From the NCBI RefSeq assembly GCF_016863635.1, contig NZ_BOPG01000043.1:62001-126000 (forward strand): DNA of 64,000 nucleotides. The letters are read 5' to 3'. The DNA is from Virgisporangium aurantiacum (GTDB lineage Bacteria; Actinomycetota; Actinomycetes; Mycobacteriales; Micromonosporaceae). A program made the translations under genes and the position numbers. Under the pieces are notes generated by a model. The model had not been told where the DNA came from and did no database searches. It saw only the letters and a program-made list of their open reading frames with translations. Positions 24,183 through 32,640 of this stretch are shown here, piece after piece. Every line of letters begins with the position of its first letter. The stretch's first letter is position 1.

Positions 24183-25907
24183 TTATGTCGATCTTGGGGC
24201 CTGCCGGAGGCACTCGGGCGGCAGGTCGAACCAGCGGAGTTCCTCGAAGGTCGAGGAGACCGTGGCCGTGGTCGCGCCGGGGGCGCTGGGCGGGCCGGCC
24301 CGCTCCGGGTCGGGCGGCTTCAGGCCGGTGACGACGTCGTGGGCGGCGCTCAGGTAACCGGCTAGCGCGTCTTCGCCGGCGCGCTCGTGCTCGGCGGCCC
24401 GGCCCGGCCAGTGCAGTTCGCCGTCGGGGGTGTACCCGAGGTCGGCGAGCCGCAGCGGGGGTTCGACCAGCCCGTTCCGGTGTCGCCAGAGGCCGTTCTG
24501 CAGCTCGAAGCGGTACTCGGGCAGCAACGCCCAGCCGTGCGTCGCGACGAACAGCACCGCGTCGACGATGTACCGCGCCACGGCGTCGGAAATGAAGTAG
24601 TTGAAGCTGACCCGCACCCAGCCGGGCTTGATCCCCTCGCAACCGTCGAGGATCTCCCGCTCGAACCGGTGTGACCGCTCGATGTCGATGCCGAGCAACC
24701 GGTGCCCGTACGGGCCCGCGCACGAACACCCGCCGCGCGACTGGATGCCGAACAGGTCGTTCAGCAGCGCCACCACGAAGTTGTGGTGCAGGTACTTCCC
24801 GCCCGGTCGTCTGATGACGAACGAGAGGATCGACAGCCGCTCGGCGTCGAGGTTGCCGAGGATCTCGATGTTCGGGTGGGCCGTCCACGCGTCGATGGCC
24901 GCGCGCAGGAACCGCTGCTCGTGCGCCTTGATCACGTCGACGCCGACGGCGCCCTTCAACTGGAACACCAGGCCGGCGCGGATCGACTCGACGATCGCCG
25001 GCGTGCCGCCCTCCTCGCGGTGGGCGGGGTCGCTGATGTAGTGGTGCTCGGCGGCGTTCACGTAGTCGACCGTGCCGCCGCCGGGCACCGTCGGCACCCG
25101 GTTGCGCAGCAGTTCCCGGCGGACCACCAGCACGCCCGGGGTGCTGGGGCCGCCGACGAACTTGTGCGGCGAGATGAACAGCGCGTCCTTGTGGCCGTCG
25201 GACATGTCGATCGTGACGTAGGGGGCCGCGGCCGCGTAGTCCCAGAACGACAGCGCGTTGTTGCGGTGCAGGAGGTCGACGACCGCGCGGGCGTCGGTGA
25301 CGATGCCGGTGACGTTCGACGCGGCCGAGAACGAGCCGATCTTGAGTTCCCGGTCGCGGTACTCGTGCAGCCGCACTTCGAGGACGCCGAGGTCGATGTG
25401 GCCGTCGATGTCCTCGGGGATCACCACGACGTCGGCGATCGACTCGCGCCAGGCCAACTCGTTGGAGTGATGCTCGAACGGGCCGATGAACACGACCGGA
25501 CGTTCGTTCTCCGGGATGTGCCGGTCGAGCTTGTAGCGCTCGTCGAGCGCCGCCGGGATGCGCAGCCCCAGGATGTGCACCATCTTGTCGATCGCGCCGG
25601 TCGAGCCCGCCCCGGTGAAGATGACGACGGTCTCGTCGTCGCCGCCCACGGCGTCCCGGATGATTTTTCTCGCGTCTTCCCGCAACCGCGTCGTCTGCAG
25701 GCCGGTGCCGCTCGACTCGGTGTGCGTGTTGGCGTACCGCGGCAGCACCTCGGCCCGGATGAAGCTCTCCAGGAACGACAGCGCCCGCCCGGACGCGGTG
25801 TAGTCGGCGTACGTCACTCTTCGTGGCCCGTACGGCCCCCACATGACCTGGTCGTCACCGATCACCGCCGCGCGGATGCGGCGGAGCAGGGGCGAGTCGT
25901 CGGTCAT
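24183..25907 (-). CDS. Class V PLP-dependent enzyme (cysteine desulfurase-like)
   Basis: About 574 residues. The core is a class V aminotransferase fold: YADYTASGRAL and the strand around VVIFTGAGSTGAIDKM bind the cofactor, EHHSNELAWRE follows, and K249 in SPHKFVGGPSTPG should form the Schiff base. The motif RGGCSCAGPYGH holds two cysteines where cysteine desulfurases have one. The C-terminal 130 residues go beyond the usual 400-residue length, with an unknown role. ATG at 25907 follows GAGG by six bases and is preferred over upstream starts (25916, 25961). Substrate uncertain. It meets the cupin gene tail to tail. Confidence 0.8.
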   Translation of the reverse strand: MTDDSPLLRRIRAAVIGDDQVMWGPYGPRRVTYADYTASGRALSFLESFIRAEVLPRYANTHTESSGTGLQTTRLREDARKIIRDAVGGDDETVVIFTGAGSTGAIDKMVHILGLRIPAALDERYKLDRHIPENERPVVFIGPFEHHSNELAWRESIADVVVIPEDIDGHIDLGVLEVRLHEYRDRELKIGSFSAASNVTGIVTDARAVVDLLHRNNALSFWDYAAAAPYVTIDMSDGHKDALFISPHKFVGGPSTPGVLVVRRELLRNRVPTVPGGGTVDYVNAAEHHYISDPAHREEGGTPAIVESIRAGLVFQLKGAVGVDVIKAHEQRFLRAAIDAWTAHPNIEILGNLDAERLSILSFVIRRPGGKYLHHNFVVALLNDLFGIQSRGGCSCAGPYGHRLLGIDIERSHRFEREILDGCEGIKPGWVRVSFNYFISDAVARYIVDAVLFVATHGWALLPEYRFELQNGLWRHRNGLVEPPLRLADLGYTPDGELHWPGRAAEHERAGEDALAGYLSAAHDVVTGLKPPDPERAGPPSAPGATTATVSSTFEELRWFDLPPECLRQAPRST

Positions 25908-26268
25908 GGTCCTCATTATTCGCACGACGCCCCGGAAGTTGAACCTGCCCGTCGGTCGCACACTGTGTCCGGTGGGGGGCTGTTGCGCCGCCTACCGTTC
26001 AAATCGCAAGCGCAACCCACTACGGGCAGAAGCGTTAGAACCACCAGAAACAACTTGAAAGCCCGGTGGCCTCGGTGGTGCCCGCCAACACCACCAACCG
26101 CCACCTGCGAAAACCCGCTCGAGCACGGGACCGGCAATGCCTCCGCCGGCCCGGCGCCTCCGGCCAGGCGCCCTCCCCAGGGCCGGGCGGGTTTCCGGGC
26201 GGGCGAGGGCACGCGATGACCGGTTCCCCCGCAGAGATCGCGATCGCGTACCCTCGCCCGCCCAATAG
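25908..26268. other. Non-coding stretch of about 360 bases
   Basis: Between the PLP enzyme and the BioD/SUKH fusion gene I see no convincing gene. Short open frames on both strands here lack a start with a ribosome site and have poor codon bias. There is a region slightly lower in G+C at 25980-26060 and a GC-rich part at 26130-26190 with repeated GGCGCC/CCGGCC blocks that could fold. Promoters for both flanking genes should lie here. Confidence 0.5.
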
Positions 26269-26307
26269 AACTCCCCGTTACGCTGTGTCGCAGCCGAGCG
26301 GGGAGTT
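26269..26307 (+). promoter_or_regulatory. Leader hairpin that masks a ribosome binding site
   Basis: AACTCCCCG (26269-26277) pairs perfectly with CGGGGAGTT (26299-26307). Inside, GCTG and CAGC form a second stem around TGTCG, with symmetric 4-base internal loops. The 3' arm contains GGGGAG, the Shine-Dalgarno sequence for the ATG at 26311. Folding would hide it, so translation of the fusion gene is probably controlled or kept low by this hairpin. Confidence 0.6.
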
Positions 26308-26310
26308 TCG

Positions 26311-27687
26311 ATGTCTTGGGATGGAACGCGGCCGTGGGTGGTGGCCGCGGCCGGCGCGGACGCCTGGATAACGGTGGCCGCGGCGCTCGCCGCCAGCGCC
26401 GGTGACCGGGTGGCTGCGGTCGTCATGGGACCGGCGGAGCCCGTCCTTCTGCGTTCCCTGGCGGCGACGTTCGTCGCCGTGCCGGTCGCGTCCCGGGCCG
26501 ACGACGTGGTGCGGATCGCCGAGGCGCTGCTGCCGGCGCACGACCGGGTGCTGGTGACCGCGCCGGGCGGGCTGATGGCGCCGCTGGACGGCGGGTTCAC
26601 GCTGGCCGACGTCGCGTGGGCGTTGCGGGCACCGGTGGTGGTGGCGGCCGACCCCGGCGCGGCGAACGACGTCCGCTTGACGCTGGAGGTCCTGGAACGG
26701 CGGCACGTGCCGGCCGCGGTGGTGGCGATCGAGCCGACCGACGATCTGGCCGACCTGCCGGTGTCGCTGGCCGGGACGATTCCGGCCGGCGCGGCCGACC
26801 TGCCGGACTTCGCGGACCGGGCGGCGGAGTGGCTGGACCCGCTGCTCAACGAGCCCGCGGTCGCGACGCCGCCGGCCGGCCGGATCGTCACCGGAAAGCG
26901 GATCGCGATCGCGCTGCTGCTGGTCGTCGCCGTCGCGGCGCTGCAGGTGCTGTACATGATCAGCCTGTCCGCCGACGACCCGCCCGAGGTGGAGTCGCAG
27001 CCGGTGCGCGGGTACGTGGAGGTGCAGACCGCGCACGCTCTCCCGCCGCCGGCGGCGCATTCGGCGGTCCCGGCGCCGGTACCGGCCGGATGCTCGCCGA
27101 CGCGGTCCGGCGTCCCCCGGACGGTGCCCGACGCCGCGACCACCGCGCGGGTGAACGCGGCCTGGAGCCGGATCGAGGCCGTGCTCGGTGCCAGGGCCCC
27201 GCTGGTCGCGGCGTCGCTCCGTCCCGGCGCGCTGGCCGCCGACCTGGCCACGGTGGAGGGTCTGATCGGGACGCCGTTCCCGGCCGACCTCGCGGCATCG
27301 CTGCTGCGGCACAACGGCGCGGCGACGCGGACGGGCTTCGAGTTCCCGCCGTTCTTCCGCTACCTCGGGCTGGACGAGCTGTACGCCAGCTGGTCGACCA
27401 CGTGCCGGGTGCTGGGCCGCACCAGCATCGGCGGGGACTGGTGGCACCGGTCCTACGTACCGTTCGCCGCGGCGATCACCGGCGGCTACCTGGTGGTGGA
27501 CGCCCGTCCCGGTATGGGCGGCCGGGTCGGCGACTACTACCCGGACGCGGGCACCCGGTTCGAGAACCAGCCGCGGTCGCTCACCGACCTGCTGGAGGGG
27601 GTGGCGGCCAGCCTGGAGACCGGCACCCCGTACGCCGGCTACCGCCCGATCATCACGCCGGACGGCACCCTCGACTGGGCAAACTAG
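26311..27687 (+). CDS. Degenerate BioD-like domain / TM helix / SUKH (SMI1/KNR4) fusion
   Basis: A 458-residue protein in three parts. Residues 1-190 follow the dethiobiotin synthetase (BioD/AAA_26) fold: APGGLMAPLDGG, LRAPVVVAADPGAANDVRLT and LAGTIPAGAADLPD match the BioD core order. The P-loop is lost, however: the N-terminus reads VVAAAGADAWITVA with no GKT. One membrane helix lies at about 195-217. After a Pro-rich linker, residues about 280-435 look like a SUKH domain (AWSRIEAVLGARAPL, FPADLAASLLRHNGA, FFRYLGLDELYASW). SUKH domains often give immunity to contact-dependent toxins. By topology the SUKH part is probably outside the cell. The role is inferred. Confidence 0.65.
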   Translation: MSWDGTRPWVVAAAGADAWITVAAALAASAGDRVAAVVMGPAEPVLLRSLAATFVAVPVASRADDVVRIAEALLPAHDRVLVTAPGGLMAPLDGGFTLADVAWALRAPVVVAADPGAANDVRLTLEVLERRHVPAAVVAIEPTDDLADLPVSLAGTIPAGAADLPDFADRAAEWLDPLLNEPAVATPPAGRIVTGKRIAIALLLVVAVAALQVLYMISLSADDPPEVESQPVRGYVEVQTAHALPPPAAHSAVPAPVPAGCSPTRSGVPRTVPDAATTARVNAAWSRIEAVLGARAPLVAASLRPGALAADLATVEGLIGTPFPADLAASLLRHNGAATRTGFEFPPFFRYLGLDELYASWSTTCRVLGRTSIGGDWWHRSYVPFAAAITGGYLVVDARPGMGGRVGDYYPDAGTRFENQPRSLTDLLEGVAASLETGTPYAGYRPIITPDGTLDWAN

Positions 27688-28214
27688 TCATTGCTTTCCG
27701 CGGCGCGCGACACGTGGGCGGTCCAGCGGTCGACCGCCTGCTTCAGATCGAGGGCGGCGACCTCCTCGCGCGGAACCCCGACGGTGTGGATCAGGCGATC
27801 GGCGAGCCAGTCGGGAACCGGCTCCCTGGCCGGCTCCGACTCGACCGGGGCGTCGCCCGCGATTCGGCCGAGACGTTCCACGACCGTGGCCAGTTGAACG
27901 AGTTCGGGTCGTGCGTCACCGGCGGATCGAATTCGGGCGGTTGTCTCCGCGTACACCTCGCCGTCGGCGCGGGCGCCTATGGCCCAGACCTCACAGATCT
28001 CGATGGCCTTGTCGTCGGCGATCCGGTAGACGATGCGCCACGTGTTCCGGCCGACGACGAGCTTCCGGAAGCCCGTGAGCTGGCCACCGAGTGGATGTCC
28101 CGCCTCGGCGTTGTCGACCAGCAGGAGGATCTTTTTCAGCACCTTCGGGACGGCGTGTGGACCGATACGTCGTAGGTCGTCGATCGCCGGCTCGGTGAAG
28201 CGGATCTCCGTCAT
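27684..28214 (-). CDS. RelE/ParE-superfamily toxin with long C-terminal extension
   Basis: A 176-residue protein. The first 85 residues are a RelE-like fold: MTEIRFTEPAIDDLRR, then LTGFRKLVVGRNTWRIVYRI and IEICEVWAIGARADGEVY, the typical strand-rich RelE/ParE end. Members cleave mRNA in the ribosome or poison gyrase. The other 90 residues are an unusual helical extension (ARPELVQLATVVERLGRI to AVDRWTAHVSR); most such toxins are only 85-110 long. Its start lies three bases after the antitoxin gene, forming a two-gene module. It overlaps the fusion gene's end by four bases. Confidence 0.78.
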   Translation of the reverse strand: MTEIRFTEPAIDDLRRIGPHAVPKVLKKILLLVDNAEAGHPLGGQLTGFRKLVVGRNTWRIVYRIADDKAIEICEVWAIGARADGEVYAETTARIRSAGDARPELVQLATVVERLGRIAGDAPVESEPAREPVPDWLADRLIHTVGVPREEVAALDLKQAVDRWTAHVSRAAESND

Positions 28215-28217
28215 CGT

Positions 28218-28526
28218 TCAGTCGTCGTCCGGCATCGCGTCGAGGGACTCACGGGTGTGGCCGAAGGCGGCCAGCACGTCATCGAGGGGAACCCGCCGGC
28301 CGTTGTCGGTCGCCGCGCGCGCGAGCACGAGCGCAAGATCACGAAGATCGGAGACGGTCTCGTCGATCTCGGCAAGTCGGCGCATGCTCACCACGGCGAC
28401 AACGGGTCGTTGCCGCCGGGTCACCACGACGTCGGACCCCTCCTCCGCGTCGGACACCAGGCCCGCGACCCCCCGCTTCGCCGCGTCTGTGACGCTGACC
28501 TCGCGAGGCTCATGGAGAATCGTCAT
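28218..28526 (-). CDS. Phd/YefM-like antitoxin
   Basis: A 102-residue protein with an N-terminal Phd/YefM-like part (REVSVTDAAKRGVAGLVSDAEEGSDVVVTRRQRPVVAVVSM) that binds DNA as a dimer, and a C-terminal helical part that should wrap the toxin. It is upstream of, and nearly touching, the RelE-like gene, the standard antitoxin-first order. Autoregulation at its own promoter is expected; the region just upstream (28527-28560) is AT-richer, with GTACAGGTTTCTGTATAGG. Confidence 0.82.
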   Translation of the reverse strand: MTILHEPREVSVTDAAKRGVAGLVSDAEEGSDVVVTRRQRPVVAVVSMRRLAEIDETVSDLRDLALVLARAATDNGRRVPLDDVLAAFGHTRESLDAMPDDD

Positions 28527-28590
28527 GGGAATACTGTACAGGTTTCTGTATAGGAGCGCTGTCGGTTGATCGGCCGGCCTCCCATACGCC

Positions 28591-30003
28591 TCAGTGGTGG
28601 GCGGTTCGCTTGCGGGGGTTCTGGGCGCCGGCCCGGGGCCAGCCGGGGGCGTGCCGGCGCCACGGGGCGGCCTGCTCCAACTGGCCGGCGACGGCCAGCA
28701 GGGTCAGTTCGCTGCCCGGGCGGCCCACCAATTGAACGGCGGCCGGCAGGCCGTCGGGGCGAACGCCGGCCGGCACGACCATCGCGGGTAGGCCGGCCAG
28801 GTTCCAGGGTGCGGCGTACGGGGCGAACCTCGCGCAGGCAGCCAGGTTGGCCTGCCACGAGCGGTTGGCCCAGTCGGCCGCCACCGGGGGTGGGCCGGCC
28901 AGCGCGGGGGTGATCAGCACGTCGTAGCGGCCGTCGTCGAGCCAGCGGACGACGCGTTCGCGCCAGGACTCGCGGTCGCCGGAGCGGACCAGGCCGCGGC
29001 GGATCGCCTGCTCGCCGACCGCGATGTGCCGGCGCGACCTCGGTTGCAGCGTGTCGAGGTCGACGCCGAGGGCGGTGGCGTCCTCGTAGACGCCGGCGAA
29101 CCACGTCGCCATGCCGCGGGTCTGCAGCCAGAGGGGGTAGGACACCTCCGCGGTCACCGCGTTGTGCCCCAGACCGACCAGTTCCCGGACGGATGCGGTG
29201 ACGGCGCCGCGCGCACCCGCGTCCGCTCGAATGCCGGCCGCCGGGGACCGCAACGAGACCGCGAACCGCAACCGGCCGGGCTCCTCCAGCGGGGCGGGGG
29301 TCCGCCCCGCGATCACGGCGAACCCGATCGCGGCATCGCCCACGGTGGTGGCCAGGATGCCGTTCTCGACCATGCCGTACCAACCGGCGCCGACGTCGGC
29401 CGGCACGACGCCGCTGCCCGGCTTGATACCGACCAGGCCGCAGCACGCGGCCGGGATGCGCACCGAGCCGAACCCGTCGTTGCCGTGCGCGATCGGGACC
29501 AGCCCGGCCGCGACCGCCGCCGCCGAGCCGCCGGACGAGCCGCCCGGCGTGCGGTCGGTGCGCCACGGGTTGCGGGTGATCGTGTGCCCGTCGTCGGTGA
29601 GAGCCCAGATGCCCAGTTCGGGCATGCGGCTGGTGCCGACGACGATCGCGCCCGCGCCGCGCAGCCGGCGCACCACCTCGTGGTCGGCGGTCGCCACCGG
29701 CCCGCGCACCGCCGCCGAACCGCGCCACGTGGGCACGCCGGTGACCGGCACGTTCTCCTTGACCGCGATCGGCACCCCGGCCAGCGGCAGGTTCGACAGC
29801 TCGGGCAGCTCGTCGACGATCTCCGCCTCGGTGACCGCCGCCGCCGCGCGGACCTCGCGGAACGCGCCGACGATGCGGTCGTAGTTGCGGATCTGGTCGA
29901 GGTGGTTGGCCACGACCGCGGTCGCCGAGGTGTCGCCGCGGCGCACGGCGCGGGCGATCTCGCGGGCGGTCCGGCCCACCCAGGCGTCTGGACGGTCGAG
30001 CAT
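28591..30003 (-). CDS. Amidase signature family protein
   Basis: A 470-residue amidase of the Ser-cisSer-Lys class. The catalytic lysine is K82 in PIAVKEN, the cis-serine is S157 in TPGGSSGGS, and the nucleophile is S180 in GNDGFGSVRIPA. Family members hydrolyse a range of amides, and GatA is a relative; with no gatB/gatC nearby this is a stand-alone amidase of unknown substrate. It lies 11 bases after the start of the metB operon reading direction (metB ends at 30014), and both genes are on the reverse strand, so it is probably upstream-transcribed with the gamma-synthase. Confidence 0.85.
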   Translation of the reverse strand: MLDRPDAWVGRTAREIARAVRRGDTSATAVVANHLDQIRNYDRIVGAFREVRAAAAVTEAEIVDELPELSNLPLAGVPIAVKENVPVTGVPTWRGSAAVRGPVATADHEVVRRLRGAGAIVVGTSRMPELGIWALTDDGHTITRNPWRTDRTPGGSSGGSAAAVAAGLVPIAHGNDGFGSVRIPAACCGLVGIKPGSGVVPADVGAGWYGMVENGILATTVGDAAIGFAVIAGRTPAPLEEPGRLRFAVSLRSPAAGIRADAGARGAVTASVRELVGLGHNAVTAEVSYPLWLQTRGMATWFAGVYEDATALGVDLDTLQPRSRRHIAVGEQAIRRGLVRSGDRESWRERVVRWLDDGRYDVLITPALAGPPPVAADWANRSWQANLAACARFAPYAAPWNLAGLPAMVVPAGVRPDGLPAAVQLVGRPGSELTLLAVAGQLEQAAPWRRHAPGWPRAGAQNPRKRTAHH

Positions 30004-30013
30004 TCCGGTCTCC

Positions 30014-31141
30014 TTAACTGAGTGCCCGATCGAGGTCGGCCAGCAGATCGTCGACGGTTTCGATGCCGACCGACAAGCGGACCAGGTCGCCCGACACCTC
30101 CAGCGGCGAACCGGCCACGCTGGCGTGGGTCATCCGCCCCGGGTGCTCGATCAACGACTCGACCCCGCCCAGGCTCTCGGCCAGGATGAACAGCTCCGTG
30201 CTGTTGCAGACCCGCTCCGCGTCGTCGGTGCGGAAGCTCACCATGCCACCGAACCGGCGCATCTGTTTGGCTGCCGTCTCGTGGCCGGGGTGGTCGGACA
30301 GGCCGGGGTAGTAGACCTGCCTGACCTTCTTGTGGTGGACCAGGAAGTCCGCGATCCGCTCGGCGTTGTCGCAGTGCCGGTCCATGCGGACGCCGAGCGT
30401 CTTGATGCCGCGGGCGGTCAGCCACGCGTCGAACGGGCCGTTGACCGCGCCCATCGCGTTCTGGTGGAACCGCAGCCTCTCGGCGAGCTCGTCGTCGTCG
30501 ACGATCAGGCCGCCGCCGATGACGTCGGAATGTCCGCCGAGGTACTTGGTGGTCGAGTGGACGACGATGTCGGCCCCGTGTGCCAGCGGCTGCTGCAGGT
30601 ACGGGGAGGCGAACGTGTTGTCGACCACCAGGAGCGCGCCGAGGTCGCGGGCAAGCTGGGCGGCACCGCTGAGGTCGGTGATGTTGAGCAGCGGGTTGGT
30701 GGGCGTCTCGACCCAGACCATCTTGGTATTGACCTGGGCGGCATTTCTCATCGCCGCGATGTCGGGGCCCTTGGCCGGCGTGACCTGTACCCCCCACTCC
30801 TGGTGGACGCGGGCGAACAGCCGGTAGGTGCCGCCGTACGCGTCGCCCGGGATCACCACGTGGTCGCCGGGCTTGAGGAGGGCGCGGAGAATCGTGTCTT
30901 CCGCGGCGAGGCCGCTGGCGAAGGCGAGCCCGTGCCGACCGCCCTCGATCGCGGCCAGGGTCTCCTGGAGGGCGTCGCGGGTCGGGTTGGCGCTGCGGCT
31001 GTACTCGTAGCCGAGCCGCGGGGCGCCCACCGCGTCCTGCGCGTACGTGCTCGTCTGGTAGATCGGCGGGATCACCGAACCGGTCCGCGGATCGGGGTCC
31101 TGGCCCGCGTGGACGGCGAGCGTGTCGAAGCCGTGGCTCAT
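30014..31141 (-). CDS. metB: Cystathionine gamma-synthase/lyase family PLP enzyme
   Basis: A 375-residue Cys/Met metabolism PLP enzyme. The PLP lysine lies in HSTTKYLGGHSDVIGG near residue 198; YSRSANPTRDALQ and FASGLAAEDTI are typical. It forms cystathionine from O-succinyl-homoserine and cysteine, and many actinobacterial members can also cleave cystathionine to cysteine (reverse transsulfuration), which would pair with cbs at 17258. The family start MSHGFDTLAVHAGQ fixes the ATG at 31141; the open frame upstream overlaps the HIT gene in antisense. M. tuberculosis metB (Rv1079) has the same neighbours. Confidence 0.88.
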   Translation of the reverse strand: MSHGFDTLAVHAGQDPDPRTGSVIPPIYQTSTYAQDAVGAPRLGYEYSRSANPTRDALQETLAAIEGGRHGLAFASGLAAEDTILRALLKPGDHVVIPGDAYGGTYRLFARVHQEWGVQVTPAKGPDIAAMRNAAQVNTKMVWVETPTNPLLNITDLSGAAQLARDLGALLVVDNTFASPYLQQPLAHGADIVVHSTTKYLGGHSDVIGGGLIVDDDELAERLRFHQNAMGAVNGPFDAWLTARGIKTLGVRMDRHCDNAERIADFLVHHKKVRQVYYPGLSDHPGHETAAKQMRRFGGMVSFRTDDAERVCNSTELFILAESLGGVESLIEHPGRMTHASVAGSPLEVSGDLVRLSVGIETVDDLLADLDRALS

Positions 31142-31175
31142 CCGTAGAAGGCTAATGGCCGTTACCGTTGGCTCC

Positions 31176-31598
31176 GTGGCCGACTGCCTGTTCTGCTCGA
31201 TCGTTGCCGGTTCGGTGTCGTCGTTCGAGGTCGCCTCCACCGACGAGTGCGTGGCGTTCCTCGACATCCGGCCCGTGTTCAAGGGGCACATCCTGGTGGT
31301 GCCGCGCCAGCACGTGGTCACCCTGGCCGATCTTGATCCTTCGCTTCTGTCGCCTTTGTTTCAGTTCGTTCAGCGGCTCTCGGCGGCGGTGGAAAAAGGG
31401 CTGGGCGCGGGCGGATCGTTCGTGGCGATGAACAACAAGGTGTCGCAGTCGGTGGCGCACCTGCACGTCCACGTGGTTCCGCGAACCAAGGGCGACGGCC
31501 TGCGCGGTTTCTTCTGGCCCCGCACCAGGTACGAATCGGACGAGGAGGCCACCTCGTACGCCACGCGTGTGGCCGACGCCCTGGCCGGGCATTCCTGA
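31176..31598 (+). CDS. HIT family nucleotide hydrolase/transferase
   Basis: A 140-residue HIT protein. The histidine triad is HLHVHVVPR with H95, H97 and H99. The N-terminal CLFC (C4, C7) and later residues may bind zinc, as in Hint-type proteins. These enzymes hydrolyse adenosine phosphoramidates or dinucleoside polyphosphates. GTG at 31176 gives the family start ADCLFC; an in-frame ATG at 31155 is also possible. It is divergent from metB. Confidence 0.88.
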   Translation: MADCLFCSIVAGSVSSFEVASTDECVAFLDIRPVFKGHILVVPRQHVVTLADLDPSLLSPLFQFVQRLSAAVEKGLGAGGSFVAMNNKVSQSVAHLHVHVVPRTKGDGLRGFFWPRTRYESDEEATSYATRVADALAGHS

Positions 31599-31641
31599 GG
31601 GGTCCCCGACGTTAGGCCTTGCGATAGGAGGGTTGTGACCC

Positions 31642-32295
31642 GTGTTTCTCAGGCATAAGAAGCTCGAACTGCCCACAGCCGACGAGGCCCTGCCGGGCCG
31701 TAACACCGAGATCCCCGTTGCCGACCGCCACACCGTGCTCGACACCCCGCTGAAGGGCCCCTGGCCCGCCGGGATGCAGACGGCGGTGTTCGGGATGGGC
31801 TGCTTCTGGGGCGCCGAGCGCCTGTTCTGGCAGGTGCCGGGCGTCTACTCCACGGCCGTCGGCTACGCGGGTGGGATCACCCCGAACCCGACGTACGAAG
31901 AGGTCTGCTCCGGGCGCACCGGCCACACCGAGGCCGTGCTGGTCGTGTACGACCCCGACCGGGTCTCCTACGACCAGTTGCTGAAGGTCTTCTGGGAGAA
32001 CCACGACCCGACCCAGGGCATGCGCCAGGGCAACGACATCGGTACCCAGTACCGCTCGACGATCTACTCGACCACCGACGAGCAGCACGCCCGGGCGCTG
32101 GAGTCGAGGGACCTGTTCCAGAACGTCACCCGGGACGCCGGCTTCGGCGACATCACCACGGAGATCGCCCCGGCCGGCGAGTTCTACTACGCCGAGGACT
32201 ACCACCAGCAGTACCTCAGCGACGTCAAGAACCCCAACGGCTACTGCAACCACGGCCCCAACGGCATGAGCTGCCCGATCGGCATCGCGTCGTAA
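31642..32295 (+). CDS. msrA: Peptide methionine-(S)-S-oxide reductase A
   Basis: A 217-residue MsrA, which repairs oxidised methionine. The catalytic cysteine is C54 in GMGCFWGAERLFW. The resolving cysteines are near the end (GYCNHGPNGMSCPIG), and the substrate region YAGG and YHQQYL are present. The N-terminus has about 45 extra residues, usual for the long MsrA type. GTG at 31642 has AGGAGGG nine bases before it. Confidence 0.93.
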   Translation: MFLRHKKLELPTADEALPGRNTEIPVADRHTVLDTPLKGPWPAGMQTAVFGMGCFWGAERLFWQVPGVYSTAVGYAGGITPNPTYEEVCSGRTGHTEAVLVVYDPDRVSYDQLLKVFWENHDPTQGMRQGNDIGTQYRSTIYSTTDEQHARALESRDLFQNVTRDAGFGDITTEIAPAGEFYYAEDYHQQYLSDVKNPNGYCNHGPNGMSCPIGIAS

Positions 32296-32313
32296 TTCGG
32301 GTGGTGTGAGGCT

Positions 32314-32347
32314 CCCTTCTGTCCGTACAGTGGTACGGACGGAAGGG
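32314..32347. promoter_or_regulatory. TA-module operator: long palindrome
   Basis: GTCCGTAC (32321-32328) and GTACGGAC (32333-32340) are perfect 8-base arms around AGTG. After one mismatch on each side the match continues with CCCTTC (32314-32319) and GAAGGG (32342-32347). The element ends nine bases before the antitoxin GTG at 32356. Ribbon-helix-helix antitoxins bind such repeats, so this is very likely the autoregulatory site of the TacAT-like pair. Confidence 0.75.
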
Positions 32348-32355
32348 AGAGGGTC

Positions 32356-32637
32356 GTGACGATCGCAGCGACCGCCCGGTTCGAGTTCCGCCTCCGGCCC
32401 GACGCCAAGAGGCGCATCGAGCAGGCCGCGGAACTCGTCCACGAGACCACGTCGGACTTCGCCCGTACCGCGGCCGAGGAGCGCGCCGAGCGGGTGCTCA
32501 AGGAGCACGCGTTGCGCACGGTCGCCCCGTCGGAGTTCTTCGATCAACTGCTGGCGGCACTCGACGAGCCGGCCGCGCCCAACGCGTCCCTCGCCGCGGC
32601 CGCGCGGCGGGCCCGCAGAGCAGTGGAACGGCGTTGA
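32356..32637 (+). CDS. TacA-like (DUF1778) antitoxin
   Basis: A 93-residue protein. The N-terminal segment ARFEFRLRPDAKRRIEQAAE and the following SDFARTAAEERAERVL form a ribbon-helix-helix DUF1778 domain; the C-terminal helix (APSEFFDQLLAALDEPA) should bind and block the acetyltransferase. It is three bases before the GNAT gene, the usual TacA-TacT order. A GGAAGGGAGAGGG ribosome site precedes the GTG. Confidence 0.87.
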   Translation: MTIAATARFEFRLRPDAKRRIEQAAELVHETTSDFARTAAEERAERVLKEHALRTVAPSEFFDQLLAALDEPAAPNASLAAAARRARRAVERR

Positions 32638-32640
32638 CCG

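Noticed and set aside
26035..26371. Small genes in the 25.9-26.3 kb gap
   Set aside because: Open frames on both strands are Arg/Pro/Gly-rich, have no ribosome sites and overlap the leader hairpin.
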